Shown here piece after piece: positions 11,701 through 21,419 of a stretch of DNA of 58,314 nucleotides (position 1 is the first letter of the stretch; every line of letters begins with the position of its first letter). The DNA lies in assembly GCA_001687465.1 (NCBI GenBank), contig LVLI01000626.1, positions 1-58,314 on the forward strand, in the 5' to 3' direction. The translations under genes were made by a program, and so were the position numbers. This stretch comes from Halocafeteria seosinensis (lineage: Eukaryota > Sar > Bigyra > Bicosoecida). The notes beneath the pieces were generated by a model. It made no database searches. It was not told the origin of the DNA and worked only from the letters and a program-made list of their open reading frames with translations.

Positions 11701-13477
11701 GCAAAATTTAAACAGAAATCGAACGAATGGGCGGAAGAAAGGTAGCCGCTATAACGAGGAAACCAGCTCGAAGCCCAAGCAAAAGGAGAATAGTAGAGTT
11801 TTTGGTTCCAAGAAACACGGTCGAAATTCAGGGGAGCTGTCCACAACAAATCGTCAAGGTAGCCCTTCTCACGACGATCATATTGGGGAAACAGATCGTA
11901 AAGTGATTGATACGAAAGACAAATGGGGTCGGGACGATGCTTACACTCCTTCCACTCCACACCGTAAATCAGTGGCCTTTGAGATTCCTTCAGGGAACCG
12001 GTACGATCCCAAGAAGGCTCAAAGGGTGGCTAAAAAACTGGCAGAATCAGATTTAGCGACGTTTCTCGAGAAAGAGACACCTCAACGCTCTAAGAGTACT
12101 CCGGACGGTTCAACACAAAATGATGAAGGTCCGCAACGGAGCTTCCGGCAACAAGCTGAAGATCGGAGCAAGTTGATGCCAATGTTAAGAAACTCTGGCA
12201 AGTCTAAAACGGCACCTCATAGGAAGCGTTCTCGGTCACAACCTGAGAGAGGGAAGCGTCTCAGCAGCATGCGGGTGAGCACAAAGACAAGCGATGCTCC
12301 GGAGCAAAAGACTTTCTCTATGAATCGGAGCAACCACGCTGAGGCTCTAGAAGCCCAGCGACATGTCAACTCGCTACAGCATGGGGATTCTGTGGAAGAG
12401 CAGAGTGATGTTTCCTCTGAAAATAGTGCCAATTCAGATCCACTCCCCCGGCGTCAACCGATTTCTTACGCAACACTAGGATACAGCGGGTTTTTGGGCC
12501 TTCTTGAGCCATCAAAGCACGGTAGCACTGGGATAGTTAGGCACAATAACCATGACCGCATTACATCGGCACTGAAAAACGTCATTTTCGCGGCAGAGGC
12601 GCAACAGAGCCAGTTTGATAGAGCACAAAATGCAATTGCGAAGAACCGCGATAGCATCATCGTGTGTATCTTTGCTACGGACGGTCGCGAGCGCCGACAG
12701 TTTCTCGGATTAGGCGCAATGAGCGATGATTTGACTATTGCGCGCAAGATATTTGGGACTAGCTCTTGTCCTAAGACTCTGGATGGTACGGCGATGAAAA
12801 TACTGTACAAGTACGATACCTCCACGCGCACGTTTAAGCCCCTGATGAGTTCGTCGTTTACAGTATCAACTGACGGTATTGGTGTCGATCCGCATCATAT
12901 AAAGGTGTCAGGACTGCAGAGTACACGAGCGCCCGCCAGGGCATTGTTGGGTCAAGGCAGAACTTTAGGACAAGACTGCGGACTACTTCTGGAGGATCAA
13001 TCAGGTGTTGGGATTGGTGGCGAGGGCGCAACAACATTACGAGGCTCAATGAGTGCTAGGATACATTCAGCGCGATTATCCATTGATAGCAATAGCTTCC
13101 GTCGTGGAGATCTATCCAATACGCATGCAGAGATTGATTGGCGTAAATCTGACGACGATGAGTACGGCACACCCACAGTGTCGGAGTCCTGGATCCCACT
13201 TACTAGTAGCCCTCCACAGAGTTCCTTGTATGCCTCTTCTTACACTCAGCCAGTGTCAATTGAGCTGGGAACAACAGATCTCAGAACTACGCCTTCCACG
13301 CCCTCCAATGTCCGCTCGCTGGATGCGACTGTGCCTCAACCGACTACCAGCCAAGTCGTCAGTGAAAATGAGTCCGTTTCCCGTCATGAGAGCGGGAAGC
13401 CCACAGTACCAGATGTCGAACAAGAATGGATCGGGATGGAGGATGATGCAAGTAATAACTACTCAACTATTGGGTAA
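8711..13477 (+). CDS. CAP-Gly / coiled-coil / CKK-domain microtubule-binding protein
   Basis: Large predicted microtubule-associated protein, 1560 aa. Exons are 8711-8920 and 9005-13477; the intron has donor GTAAGTGG and acceptor CTCGCAG, phase 0. Residues about 1-90 form a CAP-Gly domain: DVWVGIELDSPWGNTDGSVD joined to GYRYFSCSPGYGLFMP. Residues about 250-860 are rich in charged heptads and predicted coiled coil, interrupted by polar linkers. Residues about 860-1240 are low-complexity, Ser/Arg/Lys-rich. Residues about 1250-1368 resemble the CAMSAP/patronin CKK domain: NHDRITSALKNVIFAAE, IIVCIFATDGRERRQFLGLG, and LDGTAMKILYKYDTSTRTFK followed by FTVSTDGIGV, aligning with the family's GPKSITKKM-LYKY-R-QF-V-VDA pattern. 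A Ser-rich tail of about 190 aa follows. The stop lies inside a GGGTAAGT donor-like sequence, so a further 3' exon (13583-13673) is possible. The CKK call comes from remembered family sequence, not a search. Confidence 0.85.
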
Positions 13478-14323
13478 GTTAAAGACCTTATTTGCGAACT
13501 CTAATGTAGCGATAATGTTTTCTACTTTATGAATATACCACAATTTTAGTTTTTCTGTACCTTATTCTGGCCGTCATTTCAGTCTAAGAGCGCAGGTACT
13601 CACGATAGGAAATGCTTGGAACGACGAGTACAATTGTGGTCAGGGCAGCGTACTGCCGCTCCTTGAGGGATGAACTCGTCTTTCTCGACACTGTTCAGAA
13701 GTCATTTTTCTTTATGTTTGAGCCACTGGTCACCATTTACTAACAAACTTCCTCTTACGAGGAATTGCAGATGTTTCTGTTACTTGAGGACCACGAGAGC
13801 CATAACTGGCCACTTTCTGCACACCAGCATAGATAAAGGTGTTACTTGATAAAAGAAAACATGTTAGTTCTAGTGAAATCAAAAAATTTTCAACAATTTA
13901 GTTTGTCTCTAAAGGGATGAGATCCTCGGGTTACCATACGCCAAGCTGTTTGACCATTCTGTGAGAAGCGAATGCAAACTAAGTACCACAACACGAAAGG
14001 AAAATTGATGCGAAGTGTACCCCCAAAAACACAGAAATACGTACTTTTGTAGTCGCATTAGTACGTTCGAAAGAAGTATCTAGCAAAATGTCGACTACAC
14101 CCAATTTTCCAGCACAAAAGCTCTGATCAAGTTCTCCACTACGGTATACGTAAGTTCAACTCTGTCTGCTCTCAAAGTTTGAAGTCGAGCGAGACAAAAT
14201 TTGCTTGAAAGTTAATTGAGAAGTTTGTCGCTGTCTTGTATGGCATAGGGTCGTGAGTACATGAAACATACGTTGAAAGAAACAGACCATATCATATCAC
14301 GAACAGGAAAGCACGTACATACA
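13478..14323. other. Intergenic region with a possible extra 3' exon
   Basis: About 850 bp between the CAP-Gly/CKK stop and the RBX1-like start, both on the plus strand. A possible terminal exon of the upstream gene lies at 13583-13673, after acceptor CGTCATTTCAG, and would add about 30 codons ending in TGA. The rest is AT-rich, with no recognisable gene, RNA or repeat; it should contain the promoter of the RING gene. Confidence 0.4.
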
Positions 14324-14811
14324 ATGGCGGCTGTGGCGAATCCGGATGAGGATGTGCAGATGGAGCAGAATGAGGAGAAGGGGGACAATGAGACACAACA
14401 ACAACAGGGAAAGCGCTTCGAAGTGAAAAAATGGATGCCCATTGCTATGTGGAGCTGGAACATACAACAGGTAAGATACATCGAGCAGCCATAGCAGAAG
14501 CAGCAGGGGCAGTGATGGACTCCTCTTTTGCCTTCCTACTCGTATACGCAACTGTGCTCAAGTGGTTACGTCTTTTTGAGGATATATCATTGTGTATGTA
14601 TGTACAGGACAATTGTGCGATTTGCCGTAACTCGCTATATGAACCCTCCATTGACCACCAGTCGATTGGGAATCCAGATGTGACGATTGCCTGGGGGTCG
14701 TGCAATCACTGCTTTCATTTAGAATGCATTCAACGCTGGCTCAAGACGAGGAATGTATGCCCCTTATGTACAACGGAATGGGAATATCAAAAGATCCAAA
14801 AAGTCGTGTAA
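14324..14811 (+). CDS. RBX1/ROC1-like RING-box protein
   Basis: RING subunit of cullin-RING ubiquitin ligases: it binds the cullin C-terminus and recruits the E2. Exons are 14324-14470 and 14608-14811 (137-nt intron, phase 0), giving 116 aa. The cullin-binding strand KRFEVKKWMPIAMWSWNI matches RBX1, as does the spacing up to the first zinc pair C52-C55. RING ligands: C52, C55, C81, H83, H86, C89, C100 and C103. Human RBX1 has Asp (D97) at the last position; here it is Cys, giving a classical C3H2C3 RING. The four ligands of the RBX1-specific third zinc (human C53, C56, C68, H82) are replaced by S63, H66, V74 and E88. The start is the ATG before AAVANPDEDV, as in other RBX1 proteins; an open frame also extends upstream to 14261. 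It converges on the HGH1 gene. Confidence 0.92.
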
Positions 14812-15069
14812 TAGCCTTACTGAAAGTGTCGTTGTGCGTCGTCGATGTCAGTGAGAGACATACACATGTGACGTGTTCCACTGTCTCTTTGGAACGAGAA
14901 AGTTATGTGCTCAGTAGCGTAGTACCCCCATAATAATGCTCAAAAGGAGAATTGCATATTGGAGATGATGAGTGATTGAAAGTGGGATAAATAGAGAAAG
15001 AAAGAGTTAGCCCGAATTGATAAACTACTACAAAGAGAGGAACCACATGTGTGTGTACATCATTCTTAG

Positions 15070-16826
15070 TTAGTCAACATCATCAAAGCCAGCAGCTGAG
15101 ACTAGTTTCTGTGGATTCGGTCGTGCTGCTTCTACCGTAGAGCGCTTCTGCTGTTCACGCCACGCTTTTTCTTTTGATTCTTCTTCATCTTCCTGCAACA
15201 ACTCAAACGTTCTCGTTCCAATCAGGTGACGTTTAGCTTTGGCTTCTTCTTGATGGCCTCCCGTTGTTTCGGTGGCACTTCTTGTATATGTCACTTCGCT
15301 ATTTTCACTCTCCCCATCGCGAGGAATAGCTGTGGAAACCTGGTGGAAATTTGGCTGATCATTTTCACTCTCGTCTCTCTGGATGTAGTTAACAAGGACG
15401 TTAATAGCGTATGCTGTCTTCTCGTCGTCGGGGTTGAGACCTTCTTCTGTATTATTTCCGCGCTCATCAGGTTCTAATTGTCTCGGTAGTTTTTCTCCAA
15501 CACGATCCTGTGATATGTGCTCTTCATTGTTGTTGGCTCCGGTTCCGCGTTCTTCTTCCTCAGCGAGGGCGCGAGCACTACGTCGTGCAACCGCCGAGCT
15601 CGCTTGCTCATCATCTGCACTTTCCTCACTTGGATGAACTCCTTCTATCCATTCGTGAAGACTCTTTATAATCTTATAAACACAAAGCTTTCTCATTACT
15701 TCACGGCCTTTGCGATTTCCTGCAATTAAAACTAAGGCTTCCACTAATAAGCGTCGGGTCTCTGCATCTGGTTCATGTCGTTTTGAGCTTCCGAGTTCCA
15801 CCCATTCCCTGGGCATTTTCTCTACGTCGTCTATATCTTGGGGTTCTGGCCCGGCTAGCGGTGTGACGATAGTTTCAATTAAACGCAGTGAGCGAGAAAG
15901 TAAGTAGTCTTCTTTCTTGTGTATCTCAAAGCAGCAGTTCCTCACCGTCCCCGCTATCCCGCGGCGACGAATGACACTTCGCTCTGAAAGTTGTTGTAAT
16001 AAAATAGACAAAAGATTTCGTGATGGTTCTAATACGATTTCCCTGGCATCTTCCATTTGGCTACAGTTCTGAAGCACAGTTGCCACATATTCAAATTCGT
16101 CGTCTTCGCCGCTTCCTTTGGGGTCCAAGCTAAACCATTGGATTAGCCTTCTAAGATGCAGCCCCTTAAGTTTTCTGTTCTGGTCATTAAGTTGTAGTAT
16201 TTGTACGCATCCTTCGGGCGTGTGGCTCAGATTACTTAGCAGAATTACACAGAGACGCTTGTTCTCACAAGACGGTTCCTGCAGGCCACGGAATATGTAC
16301 AAGTCAAGTGGTGTTCCCGGCTGAATGTGGATCACATACATACCATTAGTGTGGACATTATATTATCTACAATGTTCCCTTTGAATAGCTGTTCCAGACT
16401 CCCTGTATGATCCGACAAGTTGATCAGACACTTCAAGGCATCCTTTGCGATAGACTGCGGCAAATGTCAGTACCCAGGATTCCAGGAAGCAAGTTGAGCC
16501 GGCGATGACCAAGACCCTTACATTGAAATCTCCCAACAACCGCGATAATCTTCGTGGTATTTCCACTTGCACTAATTGCTGCTTGACAGACTCATCCACT
16601 GTCATTCCGAGGAGGTTGGCGACAGCGACGCGGCGAACCTGGATAAAATTAACACACGACCAAAGAAGTAAGGTCATCCACGGCTTTTGTCAAGTAATCC
16701 ACAGCCAGCTTCTTTGTCAGACAGTGGAAATGAACGTACTTCTGGCTTGGAATGGGTCAAGAAATCAGCCAATTCCTTGAACTGCGCGTCTGAAGTTGAA
16801 GTGTCAGTACTCCCGCCCGACATCAT
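15070..16826 (-). CDS. HGH1: HGH1-like armadillo-repeat chaperone (FAM203/BRP16 family), four exons
   Basis: Cytosolic armadillo-repeat protein; in yeast and animals HGH1 delivers nascent eEF2 to the CCT chaperonin. Exons: 16826-16740, 16638-16522, 16454-16344 and 16278-15070, giving 507 aa. All introns are phase 0, with donors GTACGT, GTAAGG, GTATGT and acceptors ending CAG; intron 3 is 65 nt. Family anchors: SIAKDALKCLINLSDHTG across exon 3, VILLSNLSHTPEGC, and RRRGIAGTVRNCCFEIHK followed by PLAGPEPQDIDD and EPDAETRRLLVEALVLIAG. The last two closely parallel human HGH1. The C-terminal 130 residues or so are an acidic, Glu/Ser-rich extension beyond the conserved part. The start is the first of two adjacent ATGs; an upstream in-frame ATG may exist at 16880 but lacks family support. 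Confidence 0.9.
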
Positions 16827-17640
16827 TCGTTCAGCCGACCCTTCTTTTCTATTCCAATAGTGACGTCCTGTTCGTACCAATGCTTGCTAATGAACGAATA
16901 AAACTCTGCTATGTGTACCAAGTCACCGAAGCATCCCATACATATACATACTACACGCTTCTCGCTCCGGGGAGTCCTCGCTCGGGGCCGGGCCATCCGC
17001 CCGGATTCTGCTTCCACTTGGGTGAACGAAAAGATCGCCGGCTTGCCTCAGGAGCGAGTGACTCTGGCTGACCATGGATCTGCAAGCTCCATTATCGTCG
17101 GCGTGTTGTTTCCCCTCTCTTCTTGTGTGTAACACAGAAAGGCAGACTCAAACGAGAGTTGGAGGTAAGTGCTGATATCCATCTGATTGGTGGCAATAGA
17201 CTGACCAAGGGCAGCCTGTTATCTGTGACGAAGGGTACCTCTGTGGTCGGAGAGGTTCACAGCAGGTTGATCGCCCCTTGGAGGCCCCCCGTGGGTTGCA
17301 CCCGGACCTTTTTTGTTGTGTTTCTCCTCTCTCCTGGGGGAGCCAGAGGAAAGACTTCACTGTATACTCACTTGTATGGTTGTGTGTGGCTTGCATAATG
17401 CTCGGACAACTTTTATCTGGACAGAACATTGGCTTAACCTATCAAAGGTAAGAATTATAACCTTCCGTAATGGTTGTGTACTGCCATATCCCCTTGCCAA
17501 AAGCATGAGGCCCCTTGCCGTGGGCTTGGATAGACATACACCTAGTCCAGTTGCACTAGTGGCGGCGTGGCTGGTATCAAAATGAATGGATAATGAGCTT
17601 ATTTACTCATAACTCTGTTTTGTTGTGTGTGTTGGCACAG
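16827..17640. other. Divergent intergenic region with a probable 5' UTR intron of the eS1 gene
   Basis: About 810 bp between the divergent HGH1 and ribosomal protein eS1 genes. Immediately before the eS1 ATG is TGTTGGCACAG, a strong acceptor. A donor, CAAAG|GTAAGA, lies at 17448, giving a likely 193-nt 5' UTR intron (17448-17640). Another acceptor/donor pair, AACACAG at about 17132-17138 and GGAG|GTAAGTGC at about 17164, could bound a small noncoding exon. The 17270-17345 stretch is GC- and T-rich and may be structured. No coding gene was recognised. Confidence 0.45.
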
Positions 17641-18435
17641 ATGGCAATAGGAAAGAACAAAAAACTGGGCCGTGCCCGTAAAGGTGGGAAGAAGAAAGCC
17701 GTAGATCCCTTTACCAAGAAGGACTGGTATGATGTCCGCGTCCCATCTATTTTCGAAAAGCGCATCGTTGGAACTACCCCCGTTAACCGCACTGTAGGGA
17801 AGAAGCTTTCATCTGATTCCTTGAAGGGGAGAGTGTTTGAGATTTCCTTGGGTGATCTCAAGAGCTCCGCCGAAGAGCAGGAATTCCGTAAAATGCGATT
17901 GGTCGTCGAAGAAGTGCAGGGAAAGAACGCCTTATGCAATTTCCACGGCATGACTTTCACTCGCGATAAATTGTGCAGCTTGGTGAGAAAGTGGACAACC
18001 CTGATCGAAGCCAGCGCTGACGTGAAGACCACCGACGGCTACGTCGTGCGATTATTCTCGATTGGTTTCACCAAGAAGGCTCCCAACCAGGTGCGCAAGA
18101 CCAGTTATGCTCAGTCTTCTCAAATCCGAAATATCCGTAAGCGAATGGTAGAAACCATGTATAGTGAAGCATCTAAGTTGGATATAAAGACTCTGTTCGA
18201 GCGATTGATGGTGGAAACCATTGGCAAGGAGATCCAGAAGAAAGCAGAAGCCATCTATCCCTTACGTGATGTCTTCATTCGCAAGGTTAAGATCCTCAAG
18301 CGACCAAAATTCGACCTCAACCGTTTAATGGAATTGCACGGTGACTCTGGAGAAGACACTGGCAAGGCTCTTGCTCAATCACAGATTCAAGAGGGAACTG
18401 TAGAGACCCTCGAAGGAGCTGGTGGTCGCTTGTAA
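17641..18435 (+). CDS. RPS3A: 40S ribosomal protein eS1 (RPS3A)
   Basis: Small-subunit ribosomal protein eS1, 264 aa, the usual length. The coding part has no intron. Signature segments: [95 protein letters not shown] and [20 protein letters not shown], all colinear with human RPS3A. The start ATG directly follows a CAG acceptor, so an untranslated first exon is expected, as in many ribosomal protein genes. The C-terminal 35 residues (after MELHGDSG) are acidic and variable, as in the family. Confidence 0.98.
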   Translation: MAIGKNKKLGRARKGGKKKAVDPFTKKDWYDVRVPSIFEKRIVGTTPVNRTVGKKLSSDSLKGRVFEISLGDLKSSAEEQEFRKMRLVVEEVQGKNALCNFHGMTFTRDKLCSLVRKWTTLIEASADVKTTDGYVVRLFSIGFTKKAPNQVRKTSYAQSSQIRNIRKRMVETMYSEASKLDIKTLFERLMVETIGKEIQKKAEAIYPLRDVFIRKVKILKRPKFDLNRLMELHGDSGEDTGKALAQSQIQEGTVETLEGAGGRL

Positions 18436-19036
18436 GGTGCTCAACCTCTGTACACCGCTAAGAACAATATGTTCACGCACGGAGGGGACATGAGCATAGA
18501 TTTGCTTTTTCATTAGAGCAACCGTCGCTGTTGTAGGTATACCGACTACCACACAGTAAAAAAATGGAGCTTGAATTAGAAATGTTTCCCATTCAGTTGT
18601 ACGTTTGAGGGACGGGCAATCCAGCCAATGTTTGCTCTAGCTCAGTACACTATCAAAAATACACCGAGGGGAAACACTTGATCTACCTCCATGATACATA
18701 TGCTGTTGCTTGGCAGCATCCGACCATCATCATCCATGCATGAAAATGCCATTAACGTTGTTCCGCAATTTCGGTGACACTGTACATCTACGGTAAAGGA
18801 AATTCTTGTGCGAGTATACGGGATGGCTCTTCGACGAAGAGACTTCGGAAGAGTCTTCGTTTGATTCCGTACGATATGACGTCATTCTTCGACGAACAAG
18901 TTCGCTCCTTTATCGTCCTCGTTTGTGTTCCGGATTGATTTGCTCGTAAGTGCACGAATGTATACATACGAGCACAAGCATTCGCGTGTCTGGGTAGTGG
19001 GGAGCCGCAATTATAGAAATTGTGTGGGTCGAGTCT
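18436..19036. other. Intergenic region, eS1 to serine palmitoyltransferase
   Basis: About 600 bp between two plus-strand genes, without a recognisable gene. The half nearest the downstream gene has a cluster of palindromic elements (18827-18896), described separately, consistent with a promoter. The first half presumably holds the eS1 3' UTR. Confidence 0.45.
18827..18896. promoter_or_regulatory. Cluster of palindromes upstream of the LCB2 gene
   Basis: CTCTTCGACGAAGAG (18827-18841) is a perfect 7-bp inverted repeat around one base. Its core TTCGACGAA recurs at 18888-18896. Between them TGACGTCA (18877-18884) is a full palindromic CRE/bZIP-type site. The cluster is about 140-210 bp upstream of the chosen ATG. 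Binding by a bZIP factor is inference only. Confidence 0.35.
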
Positions 19037-20975
19037 ATGCAGAGGCAGCTGAATCACGTGGATCAGCAGGAGCCGGGGGTGGTATCATTGGCCAGGAAAG
19101 GAGCTAGCATCGCTGAGTTCTCCCTGTCCACTCCATTATTGACCACAAAACAAGCTTTAGAAGCAAAGAGTGCGTCTTTTTCCTCTGCACGAGGCACACA
19201 CAGGGAGAAAATGGGGCATGACAAGGGTGCGACATCCTTGCCCTTCCCCACCGAGGAAGAGGTTGTTGGGTATGCCTCCTCTACCTCCAAAACACACAGC
19301 AGCCACAAAGCCGTGCTCGGACAAGCTCGAGATTCCTTCATCGAAGACCCGGAGGAGATCCAAGCTATGGAACAGGTGATTTACGAGGCGCAACAAAAGG
19401 AGCTGGAGAAGAAGAGGGGACCTAACGGCCAACTTGTGGCCGAAGAGGAAGATGTCGTGCCTAACTGGTTCGCCGCCGTGATGACGTATTTCAGCTATGC
19501 TGTGCTTATTTTGTTCGGGCACCTCCGCGATTTCTTCGGATGGATAACTGGCTCCTCACGGTATTTTAAGAGACCGGAACAAAAGGGGGAACAGGAACTT
19601 CCTCCGCTGCTAAAAGATTGGGAGAATTTCTACACACGAAGACTGTACCACAGAATTCAAGATTGTTGGAATCGTCCAATTAATGGAGCTCCCATGGCAA
19701 GTACTCTGGGAATACTGGATCGTGTAAGTGACGACGGAAACTGCACACTCAGGCTAAGTGGTGAAGTATCTCAGTGTATCAATCTCGGCTCGTACAACTA
19801 CCTTGGGTTCGCTGACGACTGGTCCTACACATGCAAGGATTCTGTCATGAAAGCTCTGGACCGCTTTAACGTCAGCTGCTGTAGCTCCTCTGCTGAGGCG
19901 GGGTACACGACGTTGCACCGCCGTCTCGAGAAGCTGGTGGCGAGATTCGTTGGGAAGCCTGATGCGGTCGTGTTCAGCATGGGCTACGGCACAAATGTAT
20001 CGGCTATACCAGCGCTAATGGGAAAGGATACGCTGATCTTGAGTGATGCGCTGAACCATACGTCTATCGTAAATGGAAGCAGGTCGTCCAAAGCGGTGAT
20101 ACGTGTATTTCGGCACAATGGTAAGTACTATTCCGCTTTGTTCAATTCTTGATGTGTTGTGTATCAATGTGCATGGCTGGTGAACAGATGTTCGTCATCT
20201 AGATGCTTTGTTAAAGAACGCCATAGTCGAGGGAGAACCATCGACCCGACGTCCATGGAGGAAAATCCTTGTTATGGTGGAAGGGATCTACAGTATGGAA
20301 GGAGAAATTATTAATCTCCCCCAGATTGTGAAAGTGTGCAAAAAATATAAGGCGTACTTATACGTGGACGAAGCTCACTCTATCGGTGCGCTGGGACAAA
20401 ATGGGAGAGGTGTGTGTGAGTACTGGCAGGTGGATCCCGCTGAAATTGATGTACTAATGGGCACGTTTACCAAGAGTTTTGGTGGCATGGGTGGCTACAT
20501 TGCTGCATCCAAAGAGTTTTGCGCCTGCCTTCGACACCAGACCGCAGGTGCTGTCTACTCGAATTCCATTTCGCCAGTGGTATGCCAGCAAATATTGTCG
20601 GCTTTTAGAATCATAGCTGGGTTAGATGGCAGTGACGTAGGGTCGCGAAAACTGGCTGCGGTGCGAAGGAATAGTAACTATTTCCGTGCAAAACTTGAGT
20701 CGATTGGGGCGTCTGTCCTTGGAGATTGGGATTCTCCTGTGATTCCTCTGCTGCTTTTCCATCCAGCAAAGATTGCCGCATTTTCGAGGGAATGTAAAAA
20801 ACGTGGTTTGGCTGTCGTTGTGGTAGGGTTTCCGGCCACGCAGCTAACTCTAAGTCGATCTCGATTCTGTGTCAGTGCTGGGCACACCAAGAAAGACCTC
20901 GATATGGCCGTACAGTTAATTGAGGACGTAACGAAGGTGCTGTTGTTGCGATACAACAAGAGTCTTGTTGGGTGA
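19037..20975 (+). CDS. LCB2: Serine palmitoyltransferase subunit 2 (LCB2/SPTLC2)
   Basis: PLP-dependent enzyme that condenses serine with palmitoyl-CoA, the first step of sphingolipid synthesis, at the ER membrane with LCB1. Exons are 19037-20120 and 20188-20975 (67-nt intron, donor GTAAGTAC, phase 1), giving 623 aa. A hydrophobic segment near residues 145-170 (AVMTYFSYAVLILFGHLRDF) is the membrane anchor. The alpha-oxoamine synthase fold follows: NLGSYNYLGFA, ILSDALNHTSIV, ILVMVEGIYSMEGE, YLYVDEAHSIGALG, and GTFTKSFGGMGG with the PLP Lys at about residue 457. Near the C-terminus VVVVGFPAT and RFCVSAGHTKKDLD match the family. The region after SCC, SSSAEAGYTTLHRRLE, differs from the usual TRQEMG. 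The start is the first ATG of the frame; ATG 19211 (MGHDKG) is a plausible alternative that keeps the whole catalytic part. Confidence 0.95.
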
Positions 20976-21419
20976 AGTGTTGACCGCACTTATAAATCAA
21001 CATCAACATGTATGGCGCTAGTTATATTTTGTACCTGGCTTCCAGAATGGGACCTCAATCAGTCAACGAGAGGGAGCCAAGAAATATGTCCACCTAGTGT
21101 ATCGCTGTACGTTATGGGTAGAACAAGAGACGATAGAAGGCACATGCGATCTCTGTAATACCCACAAACGATGTGTTACTTGTATAAGTGTGTACGCATA
21201 GAGCTTAATTGGGAATGAGAGGTCATACACCCACCCCGTTTCCCACTCTTGCTGTCTTCCTCCCCGTGGGAATTTTTCAGTATGTGACTTCCTTTATTGG
21301 GTGAAGTGCGTCCAGCACAGTACACAAAGTGTGAGCGACCATTCCTAGTAGTTACATGAGGAAGGGCTGCCACGCCTTGCAGAGCTAAGACAGATTTAAT
21401 TCCATTTACATGAGGGACG
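20976..21419. other. Convergent 3' intergenic region
   Basis: About 440 bp between the stops of the LCB2 gene (+) and the mucin-like gene (-). It should hold both 3' UTRs and polyadenylation signals. No gene, repeat or structured RNA was recognised. Confidence 0.5.

Noticed and set aside
14261-14323. Upstream start for the RBX1-like protein
   Set aside because: It would add 21 residues not typical of RBX1; the ATG at 14324 gives a family-like MAAV start, though the longer form is not excluded.
16339-16363. 23-nt micro-intron in HGH1 (GTATGT...TTCAG)
   Set aside because: Too short compared with all other introns here; using the next acceptor (GGCCTGCAG, 65-nt intron) keeps the frame and gives a better match to the family.
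18827-18860. Heat-shock element upstream of LCB2
   Set aside because: TTC and GAA units are present but spaced by three or one bases, not the two needed for a standard heat-shock element.
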